This document shows, piece after piece, positions 10,233 through 19,822 of a stretch of 64,000 bases of DNA. The notes beneath the pieces were generated by a model that searched no databases, was not told the origin of the DNA, and was given only the letters and a program-made list of their open reading frames with translations. Made by a program: the position numbers and the translations under genes. Position 1 is the stretch's first letter, and each line of letters opens with the position of its first letter. This stretch comes from Symbiodinium sp. CCMP2592 (taxonomy: Eukaryota; Sar; Dinophyceae; Suessiales; Symbiodiniaceae), in NCBI GenBank assembly GCA_905221615.1, contig CAJNDT010000975.1:1-64000 (forward strand), given 5' to 3'.

Positions 10233-12061
10233 GGCTTGATAAGCCTGTTCACCGCATAGCGGGAACCCATAGCCCTAGTACAACCTGAGTCAAGTATGAC
10301 AAAGGTAGGGTTCTTATCAAGATTGATCCGCTCTGTGAGAGCAGATAGGACGGTGTGCTGCAACGGAAACACCGCTGTTGCAGTTTCAACACCTTGCCCC
10401 TCGGATGGTTCAAAGACCTGGGGCACGTAACTCACTGATGAGTTGAACACGGGTTCTTGGTGCGCGCTCGGATCTGTGCCTCTACCTGATGATCCTGCTT
10501 GATTTCTTCTCTTCTTTCTCCGTGTTTTTCTTCGTGAGGCTTGTGATGCATAGTATGTATAAGACGTTTGATCGTCATAAGCGGCATAATTCCAACTGGA
10601 GTCAGTATAATAACTGTCCTCATACCATGAATCCCAGCTCGGTGCGGTGGAACTCTCATAGGCCTGTGGAGATCCAGTTTGGTCTCCTTGTAAGGAGGCA
10701 GACTTAGCTGTATCCTTACCTTTGCCTTTTGCCTTTGCGCCTTTGAAGGAGCTTCCTTTATCTCCTTTGTCCTTTCCTTTTCCTTTGCCTTTTCCACCTT
10801 TTCCTTTTTCCTTTCCTTTACCTTTACCGAAATAGCTGGAATCAGTTGGATCATGTTCTGCCTGGTTGGCTCTCCCTTTTCCGCGGTATGACCTAAAACG
10901 GCCACGTCCTTTTCGCTTGCCACCCTTTGCTCTTCCCGGTGATCCGGGACGCATTCTTGGTCTTCTTCCCTTTTTGAATCTCCTTGCAACGAAGGCCTCA
11001 TGGTCATCAACTGTCCAGAAGACAGCTTCTTCATCCTCGGCGGCAAGAAAGCCTTCCTCAAGGGTGTCTTCGTCTTGGAGCCAGAATCCATCGACTCCAT
11101 CGTATTCACCCTGATCGAGGATGAGGAAGTTTCGACCTCCGCGTTTACGGCGTTGGTCTCTCCTTCCATGGCGGTCCTTCTTGTGAGAAGAGTGCCGAAT
11201 GTTGGGATCCTGCAGACCAGTTCTGGTCGTTGAGAACTGATCGAACATGGTCTGCCGTACCACAGGGTACGTGTAGGTCTCAATTCGGTGACCTTGGTTG
11301 GTCAATGCTGTTACCAACCTCTCACGTTGCATCTCATTTAGGTCGGACTGCACTAGGAAGAGGAGAGCTAGGAGATTATCGTTCAGAGGAAACGCTCTTC
11401 GATGATTGTCAAGGCGTTCCTTGTTCCATGTTTCGAAATAGCGTGCGGCATATGTGTCTCTCTCGGCTGCATCCTGCATGCGCAAGAAGGTTTGGTCTGC
11501 CTGCACAGCTTGCATGAAATCTGGATGGGCATCCTCCAGAGCTATCTCTGGTAAGAGATCCATCCATGAGTTTTTCACGCGCTGTAGCACGATCTCAAAC
11601 TTGGCAATCCAAGTCACAAAGTCTTGGTTGCCCTTCCATGCCTTGAATAGGCCGAGGAAACGCCACAGGAAAACGTACTGTTCTCCTTTCACGAAAAATG
11701 GACGCATCTTCTTCTTGAAGTAATCTACTCCATCTGGGGCTGCAAGCCTTTCTCGGTTCAGTGATTCCTTTTGTACTGCGGCCAATCCGGAGAGCCTCGT
11801 CTTGAGAGACGGACCTCTTTTGGTGTCATCCAGCGTTGTTATGTCGCACCAGTCGTCAATCAACTGTTCATACTCAAACCACGAGGTGGTGCCATCATAG
11901 GCAGGCGCGATCTTGGGCGTTATGCCTAATGATGCAAGCATGCGGTCAGATGTTGCATATGACTGTGCGACATAAGTGGCTGGACCTTGGGAGGTCTCTT
12001 CGTTCTCATATCCCCCGGAGGATTGGGAACTGCCGTCGGCTTCGCTATGCGAGCTCGACAT
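10229..12061 (-). CDS. Copia gag with protease N-terminus (left copy)
   Basis: 610 codons from ATG at 12,059-12,061. It encodes the capsid-like gag: an acidic Ser-rich N-terminus, then a helical retrotransposon-gag region (WFEYEQLIDDWCD onward). A very basic tail of GKGKGK repeats follows, presumably binding RNA in place of a CCHC knuckle, which I do not see. The frame then enters the aspartic protease motif ILDSGCTRAMGSRY and stops four codons after the point where one G is missing (AAGCCG here against AAGGCCG in the right copy). The stop is therefore a recent mutation rather than a programmed gag/pol boundary. Confidence 0.9.
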   Translation of the reverse strand: MSSSHSEADGSSQSSGGYENEETSQGPATYVAQSYATSDRMLASLGITPKIAPAYDGTTSWFEYEQLIDDWCDITTLDDTKRGPSLKTRLSGLAAVQKESLNRERLAAPDGVDYFKKKMRPFFVKGEQYVFLWRFLGLFKAWKGNQDFVTWIAKFEIVLQRVKNSWMDLLPEIALEDAHPDFMQAVQADQTFLRMQDAAERDTYAARYFETWNKERLDNHRRAFPLNDNLLALLFLVQSDLNEMQRERLVTALTNQGHRIETYTYPVVRQTMFDQFSTTRTGLQDPNIRHSSHKKDRHGRRDQRRKRGGRNFLILDQGEYDGVDGFWLQDEDTLEEGFLAAEDEEAVFWTVDDHEAFVARRFKKGRRPRMRPGSPGRAKGGKRKGRGRFRSYRGKGRANQAEHDPTDSSYFGKGKGKEKGKGGKGKGKGKDKGDKGSSFKGAKAKGKGKDTAKSASLQGDQTGSPQAYESSTAPSWDSWYEDSYYTDSSWNYAAYDDQTSYTYYASQASRRKTRRKKRRNQAGSSGRGTDPSAHQEPVFNSSVSYVPQVFEPSEGQGVETATAVFPLQHTVLSALTERINLDKNPTFVILDSGCTRAMGSRYAVNRLIKP

Positions 12062-12144
12062 TGTGCTGCCTCTTATCCGCTTGGTTAAGCGTTCGGCGAG
12101 GCCGACCGCTGTAGCGGACTTTGGGAGGCGGGCGGCCCTTTCCG

Positions 12145-12157
12145 GGCTCCGCTACCA
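12145..12157 (-). other. Primer binding site, left copy
   Basis: The 13 bases TGGTAGCGGAGCC (minus strand) lie six bases inside the LTR, in the same place as in the right copy. They match the tRNA-initiator-Met type primer site (plant version TGGTATCAGAGC) with small differences. Minus-strand DNA synthesis would start here. Confidence 0.75.
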
Positions 12158-12163
12158 GAAAAC

Positions 12164-12387
12164 TGAGCCGATACACCCACAAGGAAATGCTCCTTGTTAG
12201 GAGGTGTATGACCAGTTTATTCCCTAAGGATCAAAGGGCAGCGCCCTGCACACGGACAGTAGTTGTTTTGTCTTGCTACGCGGTAAAACCACTGTGAGCC
12301 AATGGGCAGCGGAATGTATATGTATGAGCATGCAGCCATTGCTGTAGGTACCTGTTAGAGCTACCCCTTTAGAGGTTTACGCAAACA
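12164..12387 (-). repeat. 5' LTR of left copy, 224 bp with internal deletion
   Basis: It begins TGTTTGCG and ends CGGCTCA on the minus strand. It matches the 250-bp LTR of the right copy throughout except for 26 missing bases between GTGGTTTTACC and GCGTAGCAAG. The deleted segment is present in both right-copy LTRs, so the loss is specific to the left copy or its lineage. Confidence 0.93.
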
Positions 12388-12640
12388 GGGGGGGCAAAGG
12401 GTCGAAGCCTTTAAGCCCCCCTTAAAGCCCCTTTAAAGCCCCCCTTTAAGCCCCCCTTTAAGCCCCCTTCAAGCCCCCCTTTAAGCCCCCCTTTAAGCCA
12501 CCCTTAAGCCCCCCTTTAAGCCCCCCTTTAAGCCCCCCCTTAAGCCCCCCTTTAAGCTCCCCTTTAAGCCCCCCTTAAGCCCCCCTTTAAGCCCCCCTTT
12601 AAGCCTTCCGGAAGCCCCCCTTAAGCTTCCCTTTAAGCCC

Positions 12641-12742
12641 CCCACGCAATCACACACACACACACACAAAACAAGAAGAAGAAGAAGCAATTACAAGCCC
12701 CCACGCAATCACACACACACACACAAAACAAGAAGAAGAAGC
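12641..12742. repeat. Tandem duplication of a CA/AAG microsatellite block
   Basis: The block CCCACGCAATC + (AC)n + AAAACAAGAAGAAG occurs at about 12,641-12,690 and again at about 12,698-12,741. A second imperfect duplication, with CGAAATCG and GCGAAGAAAATA in each half, follows at about 12,745-12,842. No gene is visible. Confidence 0.75.
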
Positions 12743-13156
12743 CACACGAAATCGTTTGATGGGGGGTTTTTGCGAAGAAAATAAAATGAGAAAAGCAAAC
12801 TTTACGAAATCGCTTTTTGGGCGTTTTGCGAAGAAAATACAATGTAGCACCCGCACTTTGAAGGCTTTGAAACCCCTTCTTCATCCCCCCCTTCAAGCCC
12901 CCTTCAAGCCCCCTTCAAAGCCCCCCATTAAGCCCCCTTAAAGCCCCCCTTTAAAGCCCCCTTTAAAGCCCCTTAAAGCCCCCCTTTAAAGCCCCCTTCA
13001 AAGCCCCTTAAAGCCCCCCTTTGAAGCCCCTTCAAAGCCTCTTGAAGCCCCCCTTCAAAGCCCCCCTTAAAGCCCCCTAGCCCCCCTTCAAAGCCCCTTT
13101 GTCAAAACCCCCTTTGCTCACCCCCTTAAAGCCCCTTTAAAGCCCCCCTGAAAGCC

Positions 13157-13161
13157 CCCCT
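13157..13161. repeat. Target-site duplication of right copy (left member)
   Basis: CCCCT directly precedes the 5' LTR and CCCCT directly follows the 3' LTR at 29,014-29,018. A 5-bp duplication is usual for Copia integrases. The target is low-complexity, so a chance match is possible but less likely. Confidence 0.7.
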
Positions 13162-13411
13162 TGTTTGCGTAAACCTCTAAAGGGGTAGCTCTAACAGGTA
13201 CCTACAGCAATGGCTGCATGCTCATACATATACATTCCGCTGCCCATTGGCTCACAGTGGTTTTACCATATTGAGACAAGACAAGCTCTCCTTGCGTAGC
13301 AAGACAAAACAACTACTGTCCGTGTGCAGGGCGCTGCCCTTTGATCCTTAGGGAATAAACTGGTCATACACCTCCTAACAAGGAGCATTTCCTTGTGGGT
13401 GTATCGGCTCA
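13162..13411 (+). repeat. 5' LTR of right copy
   Basis: 250 bp, TG...CA termini. Visible parts: TTTAGAGG-type start region, AATAAA at 13,354-13,359 as a possible polyadenylation signal, and a short hairpin CAAGGA/TCCTTG at 13,379-13,395 near the 3' end. I see no canonical TATA box. Dinoflagellate promoters usually lack one. Confidence 0.95.
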
Positions 13412-13417
13412 GTTTTC

Positions 13418-13430
13418 TGGTAGCGGAGCC
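13418..13430 (+). other. Primer binding site (tRNA-iMet type)
   Basis: TGGTAGCGGAGCC begins six bases after the 5' LTR. It resembles the initiator-Met primer site of plant and other Copia elements. The six-base offset is slightly larger than the common 0-3 bases but is conserved in both copies. Confidence 0.78.
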
Positions 13431-13512
13431 CGGAAAGGGCCGCCCGCCTCCAAAGTCCGCTACAGCGGTCGGCCTCGCCGAACGCTTAACCAAGCGGATA
13501 AGAGGCAGCACA

Positions 13513-16500
13513 ATGTCGAGCTCGCATAGCGAAGCCGACGGCAGTTCCCAATCCTCCGGGGGATATGAGAACGAAGAGACCTCCCAAGGTCCAGCTACTT
13601 ATGTCGCACAGTCATATGCAACATCTGACCGCATGCTTGCATCATTAGGCATAACGCCCAAGATCGCGCCTGCCTATGATGGCACCACCTCGTGGTTTGA
13701 GTATGAACAGTTGATTGACGACTGGTGCGACATAACAACGCTGGATGACACCAAAAGAGGTCCGTCTCTCAAGACGAGGCTCTCCGGATTGGCCGCAGTA
13801 CAAAAGGAATCACTGAACCGAGAAAGGCTTGCAGCCCCAGATGGAGTAGATTACTTCAAGAAGAAGATGCGTCCATTTTTCGTGAAAGGAGAACAGTACG
13901 TTTTCCTGTGGCGTTTCCTCGGCCTATTCAAGGCATGGAAGGGCAACCAAGACTTTGTGACTTGGATTGCCAAGTTTGAGATCGTGCTACAGCGCGTGAA
14001 AAACTCATGGATGGATCTCTTACCAGAGATAGCTCTGGAGGATGCCCATCCAGATTTCATGCAAGCTGTGCAGGCAGACCAAACCTTCTTGCGCATGCAG
14101 GATGCAGCCGAGAGAGACACATATGCCGCACGCTATTTCGAAACATGGAACAAGGAACGCCTTGACAATCATCGAAGAGCGTTTCCTCTGAACGATAATC
14201 TCCTAGCTCTCCTCTTCCTAGTGCAGTCCGACCTAAATGAGATGCAACGTGAGAGGTTGGTAACAGCATTGACCAACCAAGGTCACCGAATTGAGACCTA
14301 CACGTACCCTGTGGTACGGCAGACCATGTTCGATCAGTTCTCAACGACCAGAACTGGTCTGCAGGATCCCAACATTCGGCACTCTTCTCACAAGAAGGAC
14401 CGCCATGGAAGGAGAGACCAACGCCGCAAACGCGGAGGTCGAAACTTCCTCATCCTCGATCAGGGTGAATACGATGGAGTCGATGGATTCTGGCTCCAAG
14501 ACGAAGACACCCTTGAGGAAGGCTTTCTTGCCGCCGAGGATGAAGAAGCTGTCTTCTGGACAGTTGATGACCATGAGGCCTTCGTTGCAAGGAGATTCAA
14601 AAAGGGAAGAAGACCAAGAATGCGTCCCGGATCACCGGGAAGAGCAAAGGGTGGCAAGCGAAAAGGACGTGGCCGTTTTAGGTCATACCGCGGAAAAGGG
14701 AGAGCCAACCAGGCAGAACATGATCCAACTGATTCCAGCTATTTCGGTAAAGGTAAAGGAAAGGAAAAAGGAAAAGGTGGAAAAGGCAAAGGAAAAGGAA
14801 AGGACAAAGGAGATAAAGGAAGCTCCTTCAAAGGCGCAAAGGCAAAAGGCAAAGGTAAGGATACAGCTAAGTCTGCCTCCTTACAAGGAGACCAAACTGG
14901 ATCTCCACAGGCCTATGAGAGTTCCACCGCACCGAGCTGGGATTCATGGTATGAGGACAGTTATTATACTGACTCCAGTTGGAATTATGCCGCTTATGAC
15001 GATCAAACGTCTTATACATACTATGCATCACAAGCCTCACGAAGAAAAACACGGAGAAAGAAGAGAAGAAATCAAGCAGGATCATCAGGTAGAGGCACAG
15101 ATCCGAGCGCGCACCAAGAACCCGTGTTCAACTCATCAGTGAGTTACGTGCCCCAGGTCTTTGAACCATCCGAGGGGCAAGGTGTTGAAACTGCAACAGC
15201 GGTGTTTCCGTTGCAGCACACCGTCCTATCTGCTCTCACAGAGCGGATCAATCTTGATAAGAACCCTACCTTTGTCATACTTGACTCAGGTTGTACTAGG
15301 GCTATGGGTTCCCGCTATGCGGTGAACAGGCTTATCAAGGCCGTGAAGCAACGTGCCCCAGGCATGATTGATTTCACTTTCTCACCTTCGAACACGAAGT
15401 TCTCTTTCGCAGATAGTGAAACAGCTCTTATCAAGGAGCGTGTAACTCTATGGTTCAACACAACTCCAAGAAGAGATACAACCATAGAAGTTCTGGATCA
15501 GGGGAGAGTTCCCATTTTGTTCTCCATCGAACAGATGAGGAATCTAAGAATGACCCTCGAGTGTAGTCCCACAGCTGACCTAGCAACGTGTGAAGCTTTC
15601 GGTTTGTACAAAACCCCCCTTCCGATTAGTACCAATAACCATTTGGTATTGGACCTTCTAGGCTTCACTTCCACCAGGAAGTATCTCCCTAAGTCAGGTA
15701 CGTCGTTCAGTGCGACGGAGACTGCTCTAGGAGCTAAGAAGCCAAAGGAAGAAAGAAGATCTTATACTAAGATCCCGGAAGGTCGCTGTCCAGCCTGCGC
15801 AGGACAGAAAAAGCCTCATACGTTCCTCAAAGGTTGCGACAAAGCACCTGAAGGAGCAGCTGATCCACCACCGAAGGGCATTCCAGGTAAGAAGAAGCCT
15901 CTTCCATCTGATCCGGCAGAATCATCTGCCAAGAAACCTGATCCACCAGAACCATCTGGTGATGCTCCTGAGCCTTCCGAACCATCGGAACCATCATCAG
16001 GCTCTAGAGACAAACCTGCAGAATCATCTGCACCGCACGAACCTCCAGAAGAAGAAAGACTTGAGGTTCCACCTGCGAAGACAAAGACTCCAAAGGGTCT
16101 TAAAAACCTTCTGAAGAAAACCCGCAAATATGCGGTCAAACCTCCTGTTGAGGAGAAGTCTATGGTCCCAGGAGCTGATGACGGGACGGAGGTAAGACCA
16201 CTTGAGTCAAGAGAATACCCGGCTCCTGGTACAGACTCACCTACAGGTGAAGAGATTGTCGCAGAACCATCGCCATCTCTTCCCATTGCTCTTCGCAGGA
16301 TTCATGAGAAGCTTAAGGACCCTGTAGAACTCTATAAGCTTCACCTTAAGCACCGTCATATGAGTACGGATCAGTTCAAGCGACGCACGAAAGCCTTACA
16401 GATCCCAAAGGAGATATATGAGCTATATGACCAACTGGTCAAAAAGTGTTCAGCCTGTCAGGAACACGTGAGAGCTCCTTCAAGAGCGAAGATTTCCGGT

Positions 16501-19500
16501 TTAAGATCAGAGACTTTCGGTGATCTCACCTTCGTAGATCACGGTGAGCTTCCAATTCCCGGCAAAAATAGTCGCTTAATATTTCTTATTCTCTATGACG
16601 GAGCAACAAACCTGTTGACTTCCGAAGTAGTCCAGGATAAAGAAGAGCATACTACAATGTCGATTATGAATGACTACTTTGAGAAATTTCAGATCAACCC
16701 AAAGGTTGTAGTTGGAGATCAAGCATTCATGACTCCAAAAATGGAGGCTTATTACAATCGGCAGAATATCAAGCCTGTAGCAACAGGACCTGGAACACCA
16801 TGGCCCAACAGGGCCGAAGCTGCTGTAAGATTGCTGAAGCATCAGATTAAGATCATACTTCAGATCCTGAAGGATGGTGACCCGCAGTATAACGGAATCA
16901 CCATGAAGTATGGCAACCTCGTTCGACAAGCATGTTTGGCAAGAAACTCTTCGATTACCTATGGAGGAGTTACTCCTTTAGAAATGGCCTTTGGTAGGCG
17001 TCCTCGAGATGTTATAACACCAGAGAACGCTGATCCCAATCAGTTGACAGGTAATCCAACTGATACGGAAGTCACTGCGAGAGCCATTAAGGAGCTTGCC
17101 AACAGGGCTTACCAAGAGGCACGCCAATCTGATGATCTGCGCAGAGATCTTGCGGCCAGACTGTCAATGACCGAAGGACCTTTCTCTTTGGGAGATAAGG
17201 TTTTCTACTGGTCAGAGGATAAGTCTAAGATTGGATCAACTGGGTCCAAACATGGATCTTGGCTAAAAGGAAAGGTGATCTCCGAACTCGGAGGATCCAT
17301 GGTAGGTGTGGATCTTGGAACACGCATCGTCCGCGTTAATATCTCAAAACTGAGGAAAAATTATGACATAACATCTGATGTGGAGATTCCTCTCGCGCCT
17401 GATGAGGAAACTCTGACGTCAGAAGGTTCTGACCACGCAAGTTGCATGGTCACCTTCGATGCTTCCCTGCAGTCGACAGACCTAACGGTTCCGCATCAAG
17501 AGTGTCACTGGCAGGTCACCAGCACTGGGAAGATTGACTTCCTAGAACTCTACGGTGGATCTCCCCGTATGAGTCACAAGGCTGCCCTGTCAGGTCTGCG
17601 AGTAGGTCAGCCAGTCGATTTGCGTAGTGGTCTAGATCTTGAGCAACCGCAAGGTCGCTCCAATCTTCTTAGGATCATCAAGGAACAAGAACCTACTATT
17701 ATTGTTATGTCACCCGATCACTCTCAGTGGTCTAGCTGGTACTCACAGTGGAAGAAAGGCTCTGCCAAGAGACTTTCTGTTTTAAAATTCTGTGAATCGG
17801 TCGCAGACCACCAAATGAAGCTCGGACGTTACTTTGTTCTTGAGAACCCATACTACAGCAGGCTCTGGTCTTCACCAGAAGCAAAACGCCTGTTTTCCAA
17901 CCGCAAGATCAGCTATGAGGTCTGTAACCTACAAGCCTATGGCATGAAAGATCCAAAAGGATACTATGAATCGAAATCCTCGATTTTCATGCACAACCTG
18001 CCACCGCAGGTTCTAACTCCTCTCCAGAGGCATTCTGCCAAAACGAAATCTCCAACATCTCCACCAGGAGACGAAAAGGGTATTCAAGGCTACGGTCTTA
18101 AAACGAAACTCGCACAAGTGTATCCTTATGAATTCTGTGAGACCTTTGCCTCGTGTTTGGCAAGATTCCTGAAGAGAGATACATATGCATCTCATCTTTC
18201 TTTAGTCACAGACATACTAGGATACTCTGGAGATGAATGCCTCCAGGGACTTTCGGAACTTCTTGACCAAGAGTATTCACTTTTGACAGCAAATCCTCTC
18301 AAGGATTCCAAACTCCTGCAAGATCCGAAAATCAGATCACTTGTTGCTAGAGTAAATTCCTTATCGAGTAAAACTGAATTACCATTGCATCATTCCAAAC
18401 CATCACCGTCCCTTGATGCCTTGGTGTCAGACATTACTCGCCTTAGATCAAGACTCTTACCAGGGTCTGGTTTCGAACAGTGTACTCTATACAGAGGTAC
18501 ATTTGGAACAGTCAAAGCACTCACCAGTGTAACTGATGGCGTTCTTGTCTTCTGGAACAAGAAGAAGCCCAATTCGACTATGACGTGTTGCTTGCCGCAC
18601 CAGGTTTCCTGGAATAAAGTACACCCATCAACCTTCTCGGGGGTGCTCTTCCAGATGACAGGCGGCAAGACTTCACCGTCCGTGCGAACACCGCCGGATG
18701 TTATCATGTCGGACGAAGAGGTTTCGCCGTCAGACCCGTCAGAACCCATGAGCACTAATCGCTCACGGATCACATCTGACGATGTCTCTATGCCGGAACC
18801 AGATCAGCCGATGCCTCCCGGCACGCCGCCGTCGCGTCCTCCTCCTCCCATACCTCCACCGCGACTACCGGCCGTTTCCTCCGATGAGCCCGTGGCTCCT
18901 GCTCGGGCTAAGCCTCGCGTGCATCCGCCTCCTCGCGTTCCGTCTCCTCGGCGTCTGGGGGGTGATGTGTCGCCAAGGTCTTCATCGGAAAGGAAAGTTT
19001 CGCCGCACAAACAGAAATCACCTTCACAGGTGCCGACACCAAAACCTAAACCGAAGGCACATCCACAGGGACCCATTCTTCCGTTACAACAGGATGAAGA
19101 AGACTCTGAAGAAGAACTGGTCCCCGATGACCCCGGACAACCGTCCGTTCTTCCTCATACGTCAGGTTCTCCTGAACCAGAGAGTGATGCTGAGTCTGAT
19201 GACACAAGGTATTACTCTGATGAGGAAGGTGACCTGGTCGTAGATGAGAAGGACTGGATCCTTCTCACAGAAGAACAGAAACTGTGCAGTAACACAGGTT
19301 CTTTCTCCATGCCTCGGTACATGCATGGCGGACCCGTAGACATCAGAGAGGTAACATCAAGAGTGAGGTCAGACCGAACACGGTATAAACCCACCAAAAG
19401 GTTCCGATCTGACATCCGTGAAGAGTATGATCTTCTCACGGAAAGAGGACAAGGCCTTAGTTTGATGAAGCGAAAGCAGCAGAATAAGTGGCTAGACAAT

Positions 19501-19608
19501 GATGTCTTTGAGCTCGTCGATACACGGAAACTCGGAAACATCCGAAATTATGTCACTGGTCGATGGGTCCTGACTACTCCGAAATTAACTGATGACTCTA
19601 AGAGATAA
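13513..19608 (+). CDS. Copia gag-pol polyprotein through start of RT (right copy, truncated)
   Basis: The start chosen is the ATG of MSSSHSEADG, which matches the left copy; the frame is open further upstream without ATG support. Domains by residue from this Met: gag about 1-540 with a GKGKGK basic tract about 415-455, protease ILDSGCTRAMG near 588, and the integrase zinc region H..H..CSAC about 941-985. The DDE core has D near 1005, D near 1067 and E near 1103. A methyltransferase-like block (DFLELYGG to ENPYYSRLW) spans about 1340-1513, followed by a Pro-rich linker. Gag and pol are one frame here, so no programmed frameshift is needed. Relative to the left copy, about 100 bases are missing near 19,452-19,490. 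An insertion of about 19 bases near 19,575-19,600 then causes a stop just after GRWVLT, before the RT catalytic residues. Confidence 0.93.
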   Translation: MSSSHSEADGSSQSSGGYENEETSQGPATYVAQSYATSDRMLASLGITPKIAPAYDGTTSWFEYEQLIDDWCDITTLDDTKRGPSLKTRLSGLAAVQKESLNRERLAAPDGVDYFKKKMRPFFVKGEQYVFLWRFLGLFKAWKGNQDFVTWIAKFEIVLQRVKNSWMDLLPEIALEDAHPDFMQAVQADQTFLRMQDAAERDTYAARYFETWNKERLDNHRRAFPLNDNLLALLFLVQSDLNEMQRERLVTALTNQGHRIETYTYPVVRQTMFDQFSTTRTGLQDPNIRHSSHKKDRHGRRDQRRKRGGRNFLILDQGEYDGVDGFWLQDEDTLEEGFLAAEDEEAVFWTVDDHEAFVARRFKKGRRPRMRPGSPGRAKGGKRKGRGRFRSYRGKGRANQAEHDPTDSSYFGKGKGKEKGKGGKGKGKGKDKGDKGSSFKGAKAKGKGKDTAKSASLQGDQTGSPQAYESSTAPSWDSWYEDSYYTDSSWNYAAYDDQTSYTYYASQASRRKTRRKKRRNQAGSSGRGTDPSAHQEPVFNSSVSYVPQVFEPSEGQGVETATAVFPLQHTVLSALTERINLDKNPTFVILDSGCTRAMGSRYAVNRLIKAVKQRAPGMIDFTFSPSNTKFSFADSETALIKERVTLWFNTTPRRDTTIEVLDQGRVPILFSIEQMRNLRMTLECSPTADLATCEAFGLYKTPLPISTNNHLVLDLLGFTSTRKYLPKSGTSFSATETALGAKKPKEERRSYTKIPEGRCPACAGQKKPHTFLKGCDKAPEGAADPPPKGIPGKKKPLPSDPAESSAKKPDPPEPSGDAPEPSEPSEPSSGSRDKPAESSAPHEPPEEERLEVPPAKTKTPKGLKNLLKKTRKYAVKPPVEEKSMVPGADDGTEVRPLESREYPAPGTDSPTGEEIVAEPSPSLPIALRRIHEKLKDPVELYKLHLKHRHMSTDQFKRRTKALQIPKEIYELYDQLVKKCSACQEHVRAPSRAKISGLRSETFGDLTFVDHGELPIPGKNSRLIFLILYDGATNLLTSEVVQDKEEHTTMSIMNDYFEKFQINPKVVVGDQAFMTPKMEAYYNRQNIKPVATGPGTPWPNRAEAAVRLLKHQIKIILQILKDGDPQYNGITMKYGNLVRQACLARNSSITYGGVTPLEMAFGRRPRDVITPENADPNQLTGNPTDTEVTARAIKELANRAYQEARQSDDLRRDLAARLSMTEGPFSLGDKVFYWSEDKSKIGSTGSKHGSWLKGKVISELGGSMVGVDLGTRIVRVNISKLRKNYDITSDVEIPLAPDEETLTSEGSDHASCMVTFDASLQSTDLTVPHQECHWQVTSTGKIDFLELYGGSPRMSHKAALSGLRVGQPVDLRSGLDLEQPQGRSNLLRIIKEQEPTIIVMSPDHSQWSSWYSQWKKGSAKRLSVLKFCESVADHQMKLGRYFVLENPYYSRLWSSPEAKRLFSNRKISYEVCNLQAYGMKDPKGYYESKSSIFMHNLPPQVLTPLQRHSAKTKSPTSPPGDEKGIQGYGLKTKLAQVYPYEFCETFASCLARFLKRDTYASHLSLVTDILGYSGDECLQGLSELLDQEYSLLTANPLKDSKLLQDPKIRSLVARVNSLSSKTELPLHHSKPSPSLDALVSDITRLRSRLLPGSGFEQCTLYRGTFGTVKALTSVTDGVLVFWNKKKPNSTMTCCLPHQVSWNKVHPSTFSGVLFQMTGGKTSPSVRTPPDVIMSDEEVSPSDPSEPMSTNRSRITSDDVSMPEPDQPMPPGTPPSRPPPPIPPPRLPAVSSDEPVAPARAKPRVHPPPRVPSPRRLGGDVSPRSSSERKVSPHKQKSPSQVPTPKPKPKAHPQGPILPLQQDEEDSEEELVPDDPGQPSVLPHTSGSPEPESDAESDDTRYYSDEEGDLVVDEKDWILLTEEQKLCSNTGSFSMPRYMHGGPVDIREVTSRVRSDRTRYKPTKRFRSDIREEYDLLTERGQGLSLMKRKQQNKWLDNDVFELVDTRKLGNIRNYVTGRWVLTTPKLTDDSKR

Positions 19609-19822
19609 GGACGGAAACTTCCTTAAGTGCAAGGCCCGATGGGTCCTAAGAGGTTTCCAGGATCGACAAAAGGACATTCAGCAAACTGATAGTCCTGCTG
19701 CGAGTCGCCCAGGTTTCCGCTTGGCGATTCAACTAGCAGCTAACAAGCTGTGGAATCTGACACACATCGACCTAAAGACTGCTTTCTGCAGGGTGAAGCC
19801 TATGATGAGTCGAGAGACATAA
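19592..19822 (+). pseudogene. RT fragment, frame-shifted (right copy)
   Basis: Short frame carrying the RT fingers segment KDGNFLKCKARWVLRGFQD up to DLKTAF, displaced from gag-pol by the insertion near 19,580. It ends because one C is missing in GCTTTCTGCAGG (left copy GCTTTCCTGCAGG), which shifts the next part of RT again. Confidence 0.85.

Larger units (their letters stand above)
1..12387 (-). mobile_element. Giant Copia-like LTR retrotransposon, left copy, 3' end outside window
   Basis: This is a reverse-oriented copy of the element at 13,162-29,013. Window base 1 corresponds to about 25,496 in the right copy, so the last roughly 3.5 kb, including the 3' LTR, lie beyond the left edge. Reading leftwards it contains the 5' LTR, primer site, gag, pol and the second ORF. 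Compared with the right copy it has at least four lesions: a 26-bp LTR deletion, a one-base deletion at the gag/pol junction near 10,234, and two nonsense changes in the second ORF (TCA to TAA at 1,975-1,977 and GAG to TAG at 841-843). Its RT region is open, unlike the right copy. It is therefore non-autonomous but retains a readable pol. Confidence 0.93.
12388..13161. repeat. CCCCTTTAAG minisatellite between the two retrotransposons
   Basis: A tract of imperfect 8-11-bp units of the type AAGCCCCCCTTT, in the same strand orientation on both sides (about 12,400-12,640 and 12,885-13,160). A less repetitive 240-bp core carries CA and AAG microsatellites. The same motif reappears just right of the right element (29,014-29,040), so it is the pre-insertion target. 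The apparent Gly-Leu-Lys repeat protein on the minus strand is only a translation of the satellite. Confidence 0.9.

Noticed and set aside
12493..12690. Minus-strand frame rich in Gly-Leu-Lys repeats
   Set aside because: It is a direct translation of the CCCCTTTAAG minisatellite. Length and composition follow from the repeat, with no sign of selection for protein.
12388..13161. Bidirectional promoter between the two head-to-head elements
   Set aside because: The arrangement invites the idea, but the spacer is satellite with no shared regulatory motif, and each element has its own LTR.
19440..19620. Programmed frameshift or intron in RT of the right copy
   Set aside because: The left copy is continuous here. 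The right copy differs by a clear deletion and an insertion without splice-like borders, so damage is the simpler reading.
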